This document shows positions 52,080-61,783 of a stretch of DNA of 64,000 nucleotides, piece after piece. Within the stretch, counting starts at the first letter, position 1. Each line of letters starts with the position of its first letter. The position numbers were made by a program, and so were the translations under genes. The DNA is from JAHFUI01 sp039931615. Its GTDB lineage: Bacteria > Acidobacteriota > Vicinamibacteria > Vicinamibacterales > CAVVIG01. The stretch lies in assembly GCA_039931615.1 (NCBI GenBank), contig JBDTRR010000028.1, positions 7,232 to 71,231 on the forward strand. The letters run 5' to 3'. The notes beneath the pieces are model-generated. The model had not been told where the DNA came from and searched no databases. It saw only the letters and a list, made by a program, of their open reading frames with translations.

Positions 52080-55000
52080 TCAGAAATCGACCTGGACACT
52101 GAACTTCCAGAATCGCGGTTGCAGCACCGAGTTTGGCACCAGCCAGTTGCCGGTCGGGCTGAACGTCTGGTTGTAGCTGAGAACCGCCGCCGAGTTGAGC
52201 ACATTGTAAAGGTCGAAGCCAACGTTGGTTCTCGTCCTGCCAAACTTCAAAATCTTGGCAAACCGCAGATCGATCTCGTTCACCCGATCGCCATACAGCG
52301 TGCCCGGCTCAATCAGGTTCACATTCGCGAACTGGCCGTTGTTTGACAGGTTGCGTCCAAGCGAGGCCGCAATCTGCGAGTTCGGCACGTTGTAGTTTGC
52401 GGCCAACTGCCCCCCTTTGTCGCTTCGGAAGGTCCCCGACAGCAGCACGTCGACCCTGGGCAGCGTATACGCGCCGAGACCAGTGTATCGCGTGGTGAAG
52501 CCGGTCGACGTGCTGCACCAGGGGTTGGTGGCGCCGGTTTCCGGCAGCTTCGCCCGGACCTCACAGTTGTCCGACCGTGTGATGCCGGTACTTACCCCTC
52601 CTTGAAATACCAGTCCGGCGCGCGGACGCGCGCTGAGGTTCAGCAGCATGCCGTTGAAGACCTGGGATTGATCCCCATACGCGCTGGCGAGCGTGGTGAC
52701 GTTGTTGGTCAGCGACGCCACACTCTGGTTGATGTTGTAGAGGCCCGAGATCACATGTCCTTGCGCTTCCGCGGGCAACCGGGAATCCACGGGAGCGGTG
52801 ATGCTGAACGTCCCGAAATCCGACGCGGTGTTGCGGATGTTGTCGATGACGGTGAAGTTGGTGAGCCACCGGCGGTTGTAGCCGGCTTCGATCGACACAC
52901 GGGGCAACACTTCCTGCTGGACCGACACGCCGATTTGCCAGTCGGCCGGCCGGATACCCCAGCCGTTGAGCAGCGCCGGGTCGAGATCGCTCGTGAACAC
53001 GTCCTTCCCGAAGTTCAGGTTGCTGATCTGCGCGCAGAAATCGGTCGTGGTGCTTTGCGCCAAGGGATTGGACAGATCGCAATCGACGACGAAATCACTA
53101 TTCCGATCGGTCCAGGTCCGGGTCACGCTGGTGCTCAATCGCCCTGACGGCCTCAGCACGCCGTACGCCAGCCCGGTCTGCGCCGCCTGGAGGTACCTGC
53201 CGGCATTGATCTTCAAGGATGTCTTGCCAGTACCAAAGACGTCGAACGCGACGCCTGCCCGGGGCGTGACGTCCTTGTAACTGCGGACGCCTTGCGTTTC
53301 CGGATAGGTCACCGCGGTGGTGAGAAATGTCGATGGCCCCACCGTGACCTCCGGGAACCAGCTCCAGGCGCGGTCATAGCGCAGCGCCCCTTGCACGGTG
53401 ACGCGGCCCCTGGTCCACTGTTCCTGCGCGTACAACGAGTCGTAGCGAAGGCGGTCCTGGACCGGGAACTTGTCGATGGTCTCGGTGAGTTGATTCGGGA
53501 CGCCGTTGTTGAACCGGTACGCGATCTGCGGATTGGGTCCGTAGGTGTTCGAATTGGCGACCAGGTAGCCGCCCTGGTACCCGAATTTCATGTTCTGGGC
53601 ACCCTGCACGTAGGACGCCGAGGCGCGCCACGTGTGAGTCCCCTGCCAGTTCGCACGCCACGTACCCGATCGATAGGTCAGGTTGGCGATGTTGCCATTG
53701 TTCGCACAGCCGTTGGCGCACTGCTCGACGACACGGATGAAGTCGTTCTGTCCGGGATTGCCGGGCATTTCGTTCCCACCCCATCGACTCAGGTACGTCC
53801 CGACCCCGGCCTCGAGCAGCAGGCGGTTCGTGACCGGCGACGTCCACGTCGCCTGCTGCACACGCTGGCCGTACGGATTCAGATACGTGCCCACTTCCGG
53901 GGCGGACGTCGCGCTGCACGACGGGTTTGACGACCCGGGCGCCCCGCAGATGATTTCGTTCGGCCCCGATTGACGGCAACCGGCGTCGGCGCCGGGCCAG
54001 GCGGCACCCTGACAGGGATGCTGCTCGTCCCAGAACAGATTGAACTTGTTGCGCGCCGTCGGTTGCACGGTCAGCCGCAGCGCACCATTCCGCCAGCTCC
54101 CGGCCTGGACGGCCGGCCGGCTCGGGTCCTTGACGTAGGTCCATTTGGTGGGATCGCCCATGTTCGCGTTCCGGAACATCCCTGGAACGGTCCGATGGCT
54201 TCCTTCATCGCGGAACTGGACGAAGAACCAGACGCGGTCCCGCTGGATTGGACCGCCGACGCCGACGTTGTAGTCCCACAGTTTGGTCAGCGCGCCGGGG
54301 GTGGTCAGTCCACGCGCGATCAGTTCGTCGGTATAGTTGGTGCCGACCATCCCGCTGGTGACGTTCGACGCGTAGAAGCTGCCCTTGACGGTGTTGCCTC
54401 CGGTCTTGGGGACAATACTGAACGACGGCCCGCCGACCTCCGCCTCACCCAGCCCGCCGGACGTGGTCATCGAGATTTCCTGCGCGTTGCCGATGTCGGG
54501 CACGTAGCTCGATACGCCCGCGCCGTTGAATGCGGCGCCCGTGTTCAGACCGTCCACTTGGATGCGCGCCTCGTTGGTCCGGCCGCCCGCGCCGCCGAAC
54601 ACGAGCATCCCGGGCGTGACCTGGATGTCGAGATTGCCGCCGGCCTGGGTGGTCGTGGCCGGGATGAGCATCATGACGCCGGCGTACGAACGCGCGGCGG
54701 GCATCGACGAGATCACATCGTTCGACACGGTCACCTGCCGTCTGACGCTCTGCGTATCCACGATCGGCGTCTCACCGGTCACGGTGATCGTCTCGGCAAG
54801 AGTGCCCACCCGCAGCTCCGCATTGACGCTCGCGGTGAATGTTCCGGTCAGCTCGATCCCTTCGCGTCTGACCGTGCTGAACCCCGTCAGCGCGAACGTC
54901 ACGGCGTAGGTGCCAGCCCGCAGATCGATGATGCGGTACTGCCCCGTGCCGTCGGTGACCGCCGATCGCACGCGCTCGATCAGCGCGTCACTCGCCGCCT

Positions 55001-55124
55001 CGACCGTCACGCCGGGCAGCACCGCGCCAGAACTGTCCTTCACAACGCCGGTCACCGAGCCCTGGCCGTAGGCAGCCGCCGGAAGAGTCACGCACAGTGT
55101 CAGCAACGCCAGAATCCTTGTCAT
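52080..55124 (-). CDS. Oar-like TonB-dependent outer-membrane protein (copy 2)
   Basis: 1014 residues, same plan as copy 1: signal peptide (1-21, ILALLTLCVTLPAAAYG), carboxypeptidase-regulatory domain (about 23-105, VTGVVKDSSGAVLPGVTVEA), plug (about 115-240, ETITVTGETPIVDTQSVRR) and barrel ending in Phe (FWKFSVQVDF). AAGGAG lies 5 nt before ATG 55124. Its N-terminal third is close to copy 1 and the barrel differs more, as expected for paralogues with different ligands. It stands 70 nt after the convergent acyltransferase-like gene. Confidence 0.9.
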   Translation of the reverse strand: MTRILALLTLCVTLPAAAYGQGSVTGVVKDSSGAVLPGVTVEAASDALIERVRSAVTDGTGQYRIIDLRAGTYAVTFALTGFSTVRREGIELTGTFTASVNAELRVGTLAETITVTGETPIVDTQSVRRQVTVSNDVISSMPAARSYAGVMMLIPATTTQAGGNLDIQVTPGMLVFGGAGGRTNEARIQVDGLNTGAAFNGAGVSSYVPDIGNAQEISMTTSGGLGEAEVGGPSFSIVPKTGGNTVKGSFYASNVTSGMVGTNYTDELIARGLTTPGALTKLWDYNVGVGGPIQRDRVWFFVQFRDEGSHRTVPGMFRNANMGDPTKWTYVKDPSRPAVQAGSWRNGALRLTVQPTARNKFNLFWDEQHPCQGAAWPGADAGCRQSGPNEIICGAPGSSNPSCSATSAPEVGTYLNPYGQRVQQATWTSPVTNRLLLEAGVGTYLSRWGGNEMPGNPGQNDFIRVVEQCANGCANNGNIANLTYRSGTWRANWQGTHTWRASASYVQGAQNMKFGYQGGYLVANSNTYGPNPQIAYRFNNGVPNQLTETIDKFPVQDRLRYDSLYAQEQWTRGRVTVQGALRYDRAWSWFPEVTVGPSTFLTTAVTYPETQGVRSYKDVTPRAGVAFDVFGTGKTSLKINAGRYLQAAQTGLAYGVLRPSGRLSTSVTRTWTDRNSDFVVDCDLSNPLAQSTTTDFCAQISNLNFGKDVFTSDLDPALLNGWGIRPADWQIGVSVQQEVLPRVSIEAGYNRRWLTNFTVIDNIRNTASDFGTFSITAPVDSRLPAEAQGHVISGLYNINQSVASLTNNVTTLASAYGDQSQVFNGMLLNLSARPRAGLVFQGGVSTGITRSDNCEVRAKLPETGATNPWCSTSTGFTTRYTGLGAYTLPRVDVLLSGTFRSDKGGQLAANYNVPNSQIAASLGRNLSNNGQFANVNLIEPGTLYGDRVNEIDLRFAKILKFGRTRTNVGFDLYNVLNSAAVLSYNQTFSPTGNWLVPNSVLQPRFWKFSVQVDF

Positions 55125-55319
55125 CGCCTCTCCTTGCCCGTGTGTGACGAGCATCAGCGCCGCGACAGTACGCGGAGCGGAGAGGCGCACGCCATCCCGT
55201 GCATCCTGTATCTCTCGAGGCGAGAGGCTGGAGGCCGGCGAGAGGACATCGACCGTGATCGACGTGGAGCGGCCTCAACCTGAGGCTCGGCGATCGCATC
55301 AGAGGGTGTGAGGTCAGCG

Positions 55320-57305
55320 CTAGCGCAGTGCCGCGGTCGTGATGCCGACGGTCGGGACGTACAGCTCGTGGCCGTCGCTCTCGCTCAGCTTCACGAGCCC
55401 GTACGCCTCGATGGCGAAATCGCGCAACGCGGGAGGTGTCCGGCCGACGTCGATGACGACGTATCCGAGGCGGGTGCGGTCCACGAACCCTGGTGCGCGC
55501 CGTTTCACGTCCTCCAGATCCTGGGACGACAACCGCTGGCCCTCGCTCAGCCGAATCAGCCCGCGCACGGTCACCGACTGGCGTTGGCGATCCATTTCGC
55601 GCGGGTTGATTCGCGACAGATAGCCGCCGATCAGCCGCTTCTGATGCACCGTCTGGAAGAACTGGGTGGCGGCACTGAAGTTGCCCTCCGACCACTCACC
55701 ATCGCGGAATCCGAATGGGAGATTCAGCACGCGTACGTCGCGAGGATCGCTGGCAATGGTGCGAAACACGTCGGGCACGTGCGCGGAATACAGCGGCCGC
55801 GGAAACGGCGTCAACTCGAACACCAGGGCCAGACCGATGGCCGCCAGCACCGCACGACGACGCGCCGGGCGGTGTGCCGTGATGCGGGCAAGCGCCAACG
55901 CAAACAGCAGCGAGAAGAGCATCATCAACGGCACGGCATACCGGGAGGGCATCCGTGTGGCTGTGATGATCGGGAGATAGCGGAGGAGCGCCCAGGGGCC
56001 TGGCACGAAGGTGTTGGCCCCACCGACCGACACAAACGGTCCGAGCGCGAGGAGCGCGAAGAACAGCGTCAGACCCACCCAGACGCGAGGGGGACGGAAT
56101 CGATAGCGCCAGACGGCCATGGCGATCACGGCGACGCCGACGATGGTCAGCGAGGCCACGTTCTCCGCGTACCCGTTCGGCCGGCTGGTGAGCCATTCAC
56201 GCCACGGCCCGCCAAACAGCGCATGATTCGGATTCGGCGCAAACAGCGCCAGGAGGTCCACTCCCGCCGGGCTGCTGCGCCAGAGGGTGGGGCCGTGCAG
56301 CACACCACCGTCGGCCAGGTTGTGCCATAACGCGAACAGGACCGGCGACAGGAGCAGCGCACAGACGGCGCCCGCGATGACGACGAACTGGAGCACCAGG
56401 CGAGACGGCGGCAGCCTCGGCGCAAACGCGGGGCGGAGCCACAGGCAGGCCCGTGCAATCCCGAGGATGGTCAGCACGAGGACCGGCGTGTACAGCGTCC
56501 GCATCGCGATGCGGTAACTGAGAAGGTGAATCTCCACGCCGCCCGAAATGACGACCATCGCGATCTCGGCCATCACCAGGATGATCAGCGTATCGACCAC
56601 TCTTCGATAGCCGACACGCAGAGGGGGGCGGCGGGTGCCGAAGTGCACGCGCACGTGGCGGGCCGCGAAATAGCTCAGGGCGATCACGAGACAAAATACG
56701 CCGTAATACGGATCGCAGATTGCCGCCCAGGCGACCGCCGCTCCGGCGGCGGCGGCGTGACGCGGGTGACGGTCACGTTCAGCGCGGCGCAGGAAGAACA
56801 GGAAAATCGGCAGCGGCGCCGCCGCCGCCAGACTGAAATGCGCCGTGGCGCGCGCGATCAACACCGGGGAAAACCCGAACAGCAGCCCCCCGAGCCACGC
56901 TTCGGCGGTGCGTCCGACCACGGAACGCGCGAGCACGAACATCGACCACGCCGTCAATATCGAAAGCCCGAGGTAGATCACGTTGAACGTGGCGGTCACC
57001 CCGAGCAACGGGATGAGGGGAAATGCCAGCAGGTCGGTGAACAGCGTGTAGTTGTGAAGACTCAGGTCGACAGGTGGGGTCAGCGAGAGAATTTCCTGTG
57101 TATAGAGCGGAAACCGTCCGTGCGCGAGCACCTCGTGCCGGAACAGCCAGGTGTTCCACACATACACCCCGGTATCGCCGCCCACGGGCCCGGTGAGACT
57201 CCCACCAAGATCGAGCGGCAACGGCCAATTGAAAGCGAGCGCCACCGCGGTATAGGCGAGGAGCGCACCTCCGTGGAGCCGGTAGGACGCGCGGGGGATC
57301 TGCAT
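55320..57305 (-). CDS. Large polytopic membrane protein, glycosyltransferase (GT-C)-like
   Basis: 661 residues with about eleven hydrophobic segments in residues 1-500 and a soluble C-terminal domain of about 150 residues. Seen: an early acidic loop after the first helix (GGDTGVYVWNTWLFRHE), and TATRMPSRYAVPLMM before the last helices. The topology and the acidic first loop resemble dolichol-phosphate-sugar-dependent GT-C enzymes or YfhO-type proteins. The acceptor is unknown. No polysaccharide cluster adjoins. Confidence 0.6.
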   Translation of the reverse strand: MQIPRASYRLHGGALLAYTAVALAFNWPLPLDLGGSLTGPVGGDTGVYVWNTWLFRHEVLAHGRFPLYTQEILSLTPPVDLSLHNYTLFTDLLAFPLIPLLGVTATFNVIYLGLSILTAWSMFVLARSVVGRTAEAWLGGLLFGFSPVLIARATAHFSLAAAAPLPIFLFFLRRAERDRHPRHAAAAGAAVAWAAICDPYYGVFCLVIALSYFAARHVRVHFGTRRPPLRVGYRRVVDTLIILVMAEIAMVVISGGVEIHLLSYRIAMRTLYTPVLVLTILGIARACLWLRPAFAPRLPPSRLVLQFVVIAGAVCALLLSPVLFALWHNLADGGVLHGPTLWRSSPAGVDLLALFAPNPNHALFGGPWREWLTSRPNGYAENVASLTIVGVAVIAMAVWRYRFRPPRVWVGLTLFFALLALGPFVSVGGANTFVPGPWALLRYLPIITATRMPSRYAVPLMMLFSLLFALALARITAHRPARRRAVLAAIGLALVFELTPFPRPLYSAHVPDVFRTIASDPRDVRVLNLPFGFRDGEWSEGNFSAATQFFQTVHQKRLIGGYLSRINPREMDRQRQSVTVRGLIRLSEGQRLSSQDLEDVKRRAPGFVDRTRLGYVVIDVGRTPPALRDFAIEAYGLVKLSESDGHELYVPTVGITTAALR

Positions 57306-57573
57306 GAATGGCTGAGCTTTGAGCGCGCGAACAGTAGCACAGCGTCATCCAACGTCGCAAGCGGCGGCGTGTACTGGCTGCGCGGCTCATATCGTCCTCA
57401 CAACATCCCCGTCTGGTGTTCCCATCGCCTGATCCCATCCCCTGCCGCGCATGACGTCCCGCGCGAGGCTGTCTCGTGACGCCAGATCGGGTACTGCTCG
57501 TGTCCGAAAATGATGGGTCAGGATGATGCCGTCGCGGGGGCGTTTGTTCTTGAGTGGTTGAGGCCGGTTCGTG

Positions 57574-58365
57574 TCAGTGAAGCTCCTCGACGATGTCGAC
57601 GATCGCCTCGGCCCAGCCGGCCACATCGATGCCGCCTTGAGCTCGGGTGTCGTCGGACACCATCACGCGACGGTCGGCAACGTCCAGGAACGTGTCGTCT
57701 GCCGCCGCGTCCGCGAGACCCACGGCAATCACGGGACCGTGGGCCCGCTCGTACAGCGTGCGAAGAAGGTTCACACCGACGTTGTTGGTCGCCGGTCCGC
57801 CGACCTGGTCGTACCGCTCCACGGCGATGCAGCGTAGCCCTTCGGTCTTGAGTGCGCCAAAGAGACGTGTGCGGGTCTTGTCGACGGCATCGAGCACCAG
57901 GAACCGTTCGCTGTACTCGCGCAATTTCGCCAGCCGAGCCTGGAGGAGCGGCAGGCTGCATTCGCGCGCGACATCCTCCACGGACATGTCGCTGAAGACG
58001 GAGATGTCAATCCGCAGCCGGTCGGCGGTACGGCGCAGCGTCCGCACCACATCGGGGTAGGGCCTCCCAAACTCGACCGCCTGGTACCCGGCGACGTCCC
58101 GCGCGCTTTGCACCTGGAATTCGAAGTATCCCGACGGAACGAAGGCGGCGCCGCCGCTTTCACAGACGAACGGGTGATGAATCTCGAGTACCTGCTGGAT
58201 CCGTTCAATCTCGGCGCGGGTTTGACGTGAGCACAGAATCAGCGGGACCCTGGCCGACTCGAGACGTTTGAGTGCCTTCGCCGCCTGGATCCATGACGGC
58301 GTTCCGGGATAGTGCAGGACCCGGTCAACGTCAGAAAACACCACGACCGGAAGGCGCCGCGTCAT
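57574..58365 (-). CDS. HAD-superfamily phosphatase, mannosyl-3-phosphoglycerate phosphatase-like
   Basis: 263-residue Cof/MPGP-type HAD protein. Seen: motif I FSDVDRVL (the two catalytic Asp kept, but Arg-Val instead of the usual Gly-Thr), motif II ILCSRQTRAE, Cof-type cap in the middle, motif III Lys (DKTRT) and motif IV GLADAAADDTFLD. Known MPGP makes the compatible solute mannosylglycerate; relatives act on other sugar phosphates. The synthase is not next to it, so the substrate is open. ATG 58365; weak ribosome site. Confidence 0.75.
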   Translation of the reverse strand: MTRRLPVVVFSDVDRVLHYPGTPSWIQAAKALKRLESARVPLILCSRQTRAEIERIQQVLEIHHPFVCESGGAAFVPSGYFEFQVQSARDVAGYQAVEFGRPYPDVVRTLRRTADRLRIDISVFSDMSVEDVARECSLPLLQARLAKLREYSERFLVLDAVDKTRTRLFGALKTEGLRCIAVERYDQVGGPATNNVGVNLLRTLYERAHGPVIAVGLADAAADDTFLDVADRRVMVSDDTRAQGGIDVAGWAEAIVDIVEELH

Positions 58366-58503
58366 CGCCGTTCGAAGATAGCGTGGCCGACCGTTTCTCC
58401 CCATCCGGTGAAGGCGGTATTCCACACCCCGAAATCATGGAGGGGCAGTCATACTGCTCCGCTGCCGCCGCTGAGGTGCGGCGATCGTCAGAACTGGCTG
58501 AGT

Positions 58504-58672
58504 CTATTTCAACGCGCCGACCTGGAATTTCAGGACGGCCGTTCGCGTCTGGTAGTCGTACCGCGCGGCGGCCTGCTCGAGCTCCGCTCGGGTCTTGTTC
58601 AGCTGCGCCTGACTGAGCTCGACGAGCGCGCGTTCCGCGTCGGCGAACTTCGCCGCCGCCTGTCCGAGGACT
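58504..58672 (-). pseudogene. TolC-family outer-membrane efflux protein, C-terminal fragment
   Basis: The minus-strand frame ends VELSQAQLNKTRAELEQAAA then RYDYQTRTAVLKFQVGALK and a stop, the typical last helix and end of TolC-like proteins. Upstream of about 58672 the pattern stops abruptly, where a fragment of another gene begins on the opposite strand. Confidence 0.5.
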
Positions 58673-58688
58673 CGCTCGGCTCTCCGCC

Positions 58689-59000
58689 GACTGGGAGCAG
58701 TCGCAGAGCGATATCGACCGACTTCGCCAGATCCTTCCTCTCGGTGAGACCGCGGCGCTGTTGAAGCTGGATCACGAGCTGGACGCGTACCGATCGCCGG
58801 TGCTGTCAATCTTCAGTTGGACGCCACAGCAGCGGGCGGAGCGCTGGGCCTACTTCCTGCGGGAGGAACAGCGACCCCGGCGTCAGTCGATTCTCGCGGT
58901 GGCCGAGGAGTTGGCCGATCTCAACACCTCGCTGTATGAGCAGCAACAGCACCGAACCGCAGAGAGTGAGAGCCGGCTTCGCGAGGACCTCAGTGTGTCG
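58689..59000 (+). pseudogene. Sensor-kinase N-terminal fragment
   Basis: An open frame without start reads DWEQSQSDIDRLRQILPLG, LLKLDHELDAYRSPVLSIFS, WTPQQRAERWAYFLREEQRP and RRQSILAVAEELADLNTSLY, a helical periplasmic or linker region that I associate with histidine-kinase N-termini in Acidobacteriota. After about 59000 the pattern is lost. The frame runs to a stop at 59118-59120 without any kinase domain. Confidence 0.4.
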
Positions 59001-59146
59001 CACGGTCAACCGCACCAGTCCGGCGTGCGGTTGCTGCAGTCTTCCAGTTGCGAAAATACCGTCTTCACGGGATGGGTGCGTGGCTGGCTCCGAGGATATC
59101 GTCAGCTGCTGCGCAACTGATGCGGTTCTGTGAGAGGAGGCCGGAT

Positions 59147-59665
59147 ATGTTTCGATCGATCGTGAGGCAAGAGGTGAGGTGGCTTTTGGTGGGCGTCGCC
59201 GCATCCGCGCTGACAATTGGCAGTGCGGTGTCGTCCCAGGCCCAGACGCCGGCGGACGACGCCACCCATCAACATCCGCCACAGGCCGCCCGGCCAAACG
59301 CGCACGTGTTCGCGTCTGACGCCGGCCTGGTCCTGAACTTCATCAAGCCGGACAAGACCGCCGACTTCGAAGGCGTCATGCAGAAGCTGAAGGGCGCGCT
59401 GCAGCAAAGCGAAAAACCCGAGCGTCGACAACAGGCGGCCAGCTGGAAGGTATTCCGATCCCCTGAGGCGGCGCAGGGCGGAAACGCCCTGTACGTGTTT
59501 GTCATCGATCCGGCCGTCAAGGGTGCGGACTATACGGTGTCGAACATTCTCGCGGAAGCTTACGAACCCGCGGAGCTCAATGAGGTCTTCAAGACCTACG
59601 CCGCCTCGTACGCGTCGGGTCAGAACATCGTCAACCTGACGTTGATCGCGGCATTCGGCGAGTAG
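59147..59665 (+). CDS. Secreted protein of unknown function
   Basis: 172 residues. Seen: a signal peptide (about 12-35, LLVGVAASALTIGSAVSSQA), a His/Pro-rich stretch, then a compact alpha/beta domain with VLNFIKPDKTADFEGVMQKL, SWKVFRSPEA and ALYVFVIDPAVKGADYTV. GAGGAGG lies 7 nt before ATG 59147. I recognise the type from acidobacterial genomes but it has no assigned function. It sits between the kinase fragments. Confidence 0.75.
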   Translation: MFRSIVRQEVRWLLVGVAASALTIGSAVSSQAQTPADDATHQHPPQAARPNAHVFASDAGLVLNFIKPDKTADFEGVMQKLKGALQQSEKPERRQQAASWKVFRSPEAAQGGNALYVFVIDPAVKGADYTVSNILAEAYEPAELNEVFKTYAASYASGQNIVNLTLIAAFGE

Positions 59666-59704
59666 GCGTGCCTCAGGAGGCGACGGCGCGAATCGCGAGT
59701 CACG

Positions 59705-60355
59705 CTAGGAGATGATGCCACGACGCACGGCGTACAACACGAGTTCCGCCGTATTGTGGACGTCGAGCTTCTGCAGGATGTGTGCGCGGTGGGTCTCGAT
59801 CGTCGCTGGGCTGACGCAGAGCAAGTCGGCGATCGCCTTGTTGGTGTGACCTTCCGCCACCAGCTGAAACACTTCGCGTTCGCGTTCCGACAGGGCTTCG
59901 TAGCGATCGGCGATGCCTTTGTCGGCCAGCTGCTTCACGTAGTCGTCCAGCATGATCTTGGCGACGGCGGGGCTGAAGAACGACTTGCCGGCGGCGACCG
60001 CGGCGACGGCGCGAATCAGCTCGGTGTCGGCCGAGTCCTTCAACAAATACCCTTTGGCGCCGGCCTTGAGAGCCTGAATGATGTAGGCCTCGTTGACGTG
60101 CATGCTCAGGATCAAGACGTGCAAGTCCGGCAAGCGCCTGACGATCTGGCGCGTCGCTTCGATGCCGTTCATCAACGGCATGCTGATGTCGAGGATGGCG
60201 ACGTCGGGCTGCACGGCCAGCGCCTGCCGCACGGCCTCGCGGCCATCACCGGCCTCGGCGACGACCTCCCACTCGGGTCGCTCTTGAAGAATCTTGCGCA
60301 ACCCTTGACGCAGCAGGGTATGGTCGTCGCCGAGCAGGATTCGCCGCTTAACCAT
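59705..60355 (-). CDS. NarL/FixJ-type response regulator
   Basis: 216 residues. Seen: receiver domain (residues 1-120) with acidic pocket DD at 10-11, phosphoacceptor Asp56 in AILDISMP and Lys in YLLKDS, then a LuxR-type HTH (about 145-210, SEREREVFQLVAEGHTNKAI and TIETHRAHILQKL). The ATG overlaps the stop of the truncated kinase by 8 bp, so the pair was a HisKA_3 kinase/regulator operon. Its own kinase now appears non-functional, so it may be fed by another kinase. Confidence 0.93.
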   Translation of the reverse strand: MVKRRILLGDDHTLLRQGLRKILQERPEWEVVAEAGDGREAVRQALAVQPDVAILDISMPLMNGIEATRQIVRRLPDLHVLILSMHVNEAYIIQALKAGAKGYLLKDSADTELIRAVAAVAAGKSFFSPAVAKIMLDDYVKQLADKGIADRYEALSEREREVFQLVAEGHTNKAIADLLCVSPATIETHRAHILQKLDVHNTAELVLYAVRRGIIS

Positions 60356-60758
60356 CGACCGCCACTCGCCGCGGCGGCTCGAAGGGAGACATCAACGATT
60401 CGGTGACGTCACGGCCGGCTCCTGCCGGTCGAGCGCGGCGGTGCAGCAAGTGCGAGAGGTCCGGGACGGTTGTGATCGCGCCCTCGGTGATGGAGCGCGC
60501 GTCCTCGAGCAGCTGTGATGAGCTGCCGCCGGCTTGCATCGTCCGCTGGGCCACCGCCAGCTCGACCTTGATCGCGGTGAGCACTTGCCCCACTTCGTCG
60601 TGCAGCTCGCGGGCAATACTGCGCCGCTCTTCTTCTTGTGCCGTGATCAGCTTGGCGGACAGGTGCTGGACCATGGTGTCATGGTCCAGAAATATAGTCT
60701 GGACGGGATGCCGAACCGGGATTGTTCCAGGGGCCAACCCATCCATCGGATCCGCCAT
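60348..60758 (-). pseudogene. Histidine kinase fragment (HisKA_3), ATPase domain missing
   Basis: 136 residues from ATG 60758. Seen: the dimerisation/phosphoacceptor helix AQEEERRSIARELHDEVGQ with His, then the typical next helix ending VPDLSHLLH. At that point the family sequence breaks off and 33 unrelated residues run to a stop inside the regulator start. The whole HATPase_c domain (about 110 residues) and any sensor part are absent. Confidence 0.75.
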
Positions 60759-60965
60759 GTTCGTCCAGCGACACTGTGGAGTCCGGTCCGCCTCATCCCG
60801 ACTCGAGCCGCTTCGGCATCGCAGGTCACGACCAGGGAGCATCGCGAGAGGGGCACGTGCGTCAGCCCGCTCGTCTACTGAGTTCGTCCTGATTTCCGTG
60901 CAGGCTGCCCTTCAGGTCGATGAAGCCCTGAACCGCGCCGGGCCGTCAAGTGGCGGTCGGGTTCT

Positions 60966-61511
60966 TCAACGCGTCTGCTTGGCGCGTGCCTGAATCTGGT
61001 CGAGCGCGAACGTTTTCAACGCCGAGCTGGTCAGCCCGAGCGCCGTCGCTTCTTCGCTCGCTCGATCGACAGCCCATCTGTCCACTTCAACGCGCTTGAT
61101 CAGCCACAGCGCCGCCGCGCGGTTGCCGCTGGCGCAGTGAATGAACGCGGGCTGGTTCCCGGGATCCGTGACCACTTTGAGGAAGCTCTCGACCAACATC
61201 GGATCGGGCGCCTGGGCATTGAACGGAAGGTGCACGAAATTGATGCCGGCAGCCTTTGCCGCCGCGGCCTCGCCGTCGATGTCCGCGCCCGCCTCGCTGG
61301 CCTGGCGAAGGTTGACGACGGCTTTGAAGCCCAACCGCTTGACTTCGGCGATGGCTGCCGGCGTAGTGGCGCCCGCGCACGCCACTGTCGTCTCGACGCG
61401 CGCGAAATTGGTGATTCCTGGCACGGTCTCTTTCGTCACCTGGGACTGGGCGGAGGAGATCACTGAAAGAAGAAGCCCGAATGCGGCGATGAACGGCAGT
61501 CGTCTCGGCAT
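60966..61511 (-). CDS. Secreted PTP/DSP-like phosphatase (beta-lactamase hydrolase-like)
   Basis: 181 residues. Seen: a signal peptide (1-23, PFIAAFGLLLSVISSAQS), VNLRQASEAG typical of BLH/DSP proteins, and the cysteine-phosphatase loop HCASGNRAA with Cys126 and Arg131. A general acid Asp lies in the NAQAPDP region. ATG 61511 has GGAG 6 nt upstream. Periplasmic tyrosine or sulfur-related phosphatase is likely; substrate unknown. Confidence 0.8.
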   Translation of the reverse strand: MPRRLPFIAAFGLLLSVISSAQSQVTKETVPGITNFARVETTVACAGATTPAAIAEVKRLGFKAVVNLRQASEAGADIDGEAAAAKAAGINFVHLPFNAQAPDPMLVESFLKVVTDPGNQPAFIHCASGNRAAALWLIKRVEVDRWAVDRASEEATALGLTSSALKTFALDQIQARAKQTR

Positions 61512-61606
61512 TGTCCACTCCATTGGGATGCGGGCGCCGCGACCGAGCCGACCGCTCGCCGTCTGGCCCGCCAGTCGTAACTCGTGGTCGCCCTGAGAAA
61601 TCATGA

Positions 61607-61783
61607 TTATTCGCGGCAACCGGGAGGTGTCTTCGAGGCGTTCTCGGGCAGGTCAGTGAAAGCCACGAGGGCCTCGCTTTGAGCGCGGGCCGGGAGCGCC
61701 CACTGCGGAATGCCGGGGACGCCGAGTCCAGCCAGCGCCAGGCTGGCCTGGAGAATGTCACGACGGGTGTTTGATATGGTCAT
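61607..61783 (-). pseudogene. Truncated Tat-leader of a molybdopterin (sulfite oxidase-like) enzyme
   Basis: 58-residue frame with a twin-arginine leader TRRDILQASLALAGLGVPG, then LPARAQSEALVAFTDLPEN and a stop after KTPPGCRE. This looks like the start of a sulfite-oxidase-type protein whose 300-400 residue body is gone. Either a pseudogene or a short exported peptide. Confidence 0.45.
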
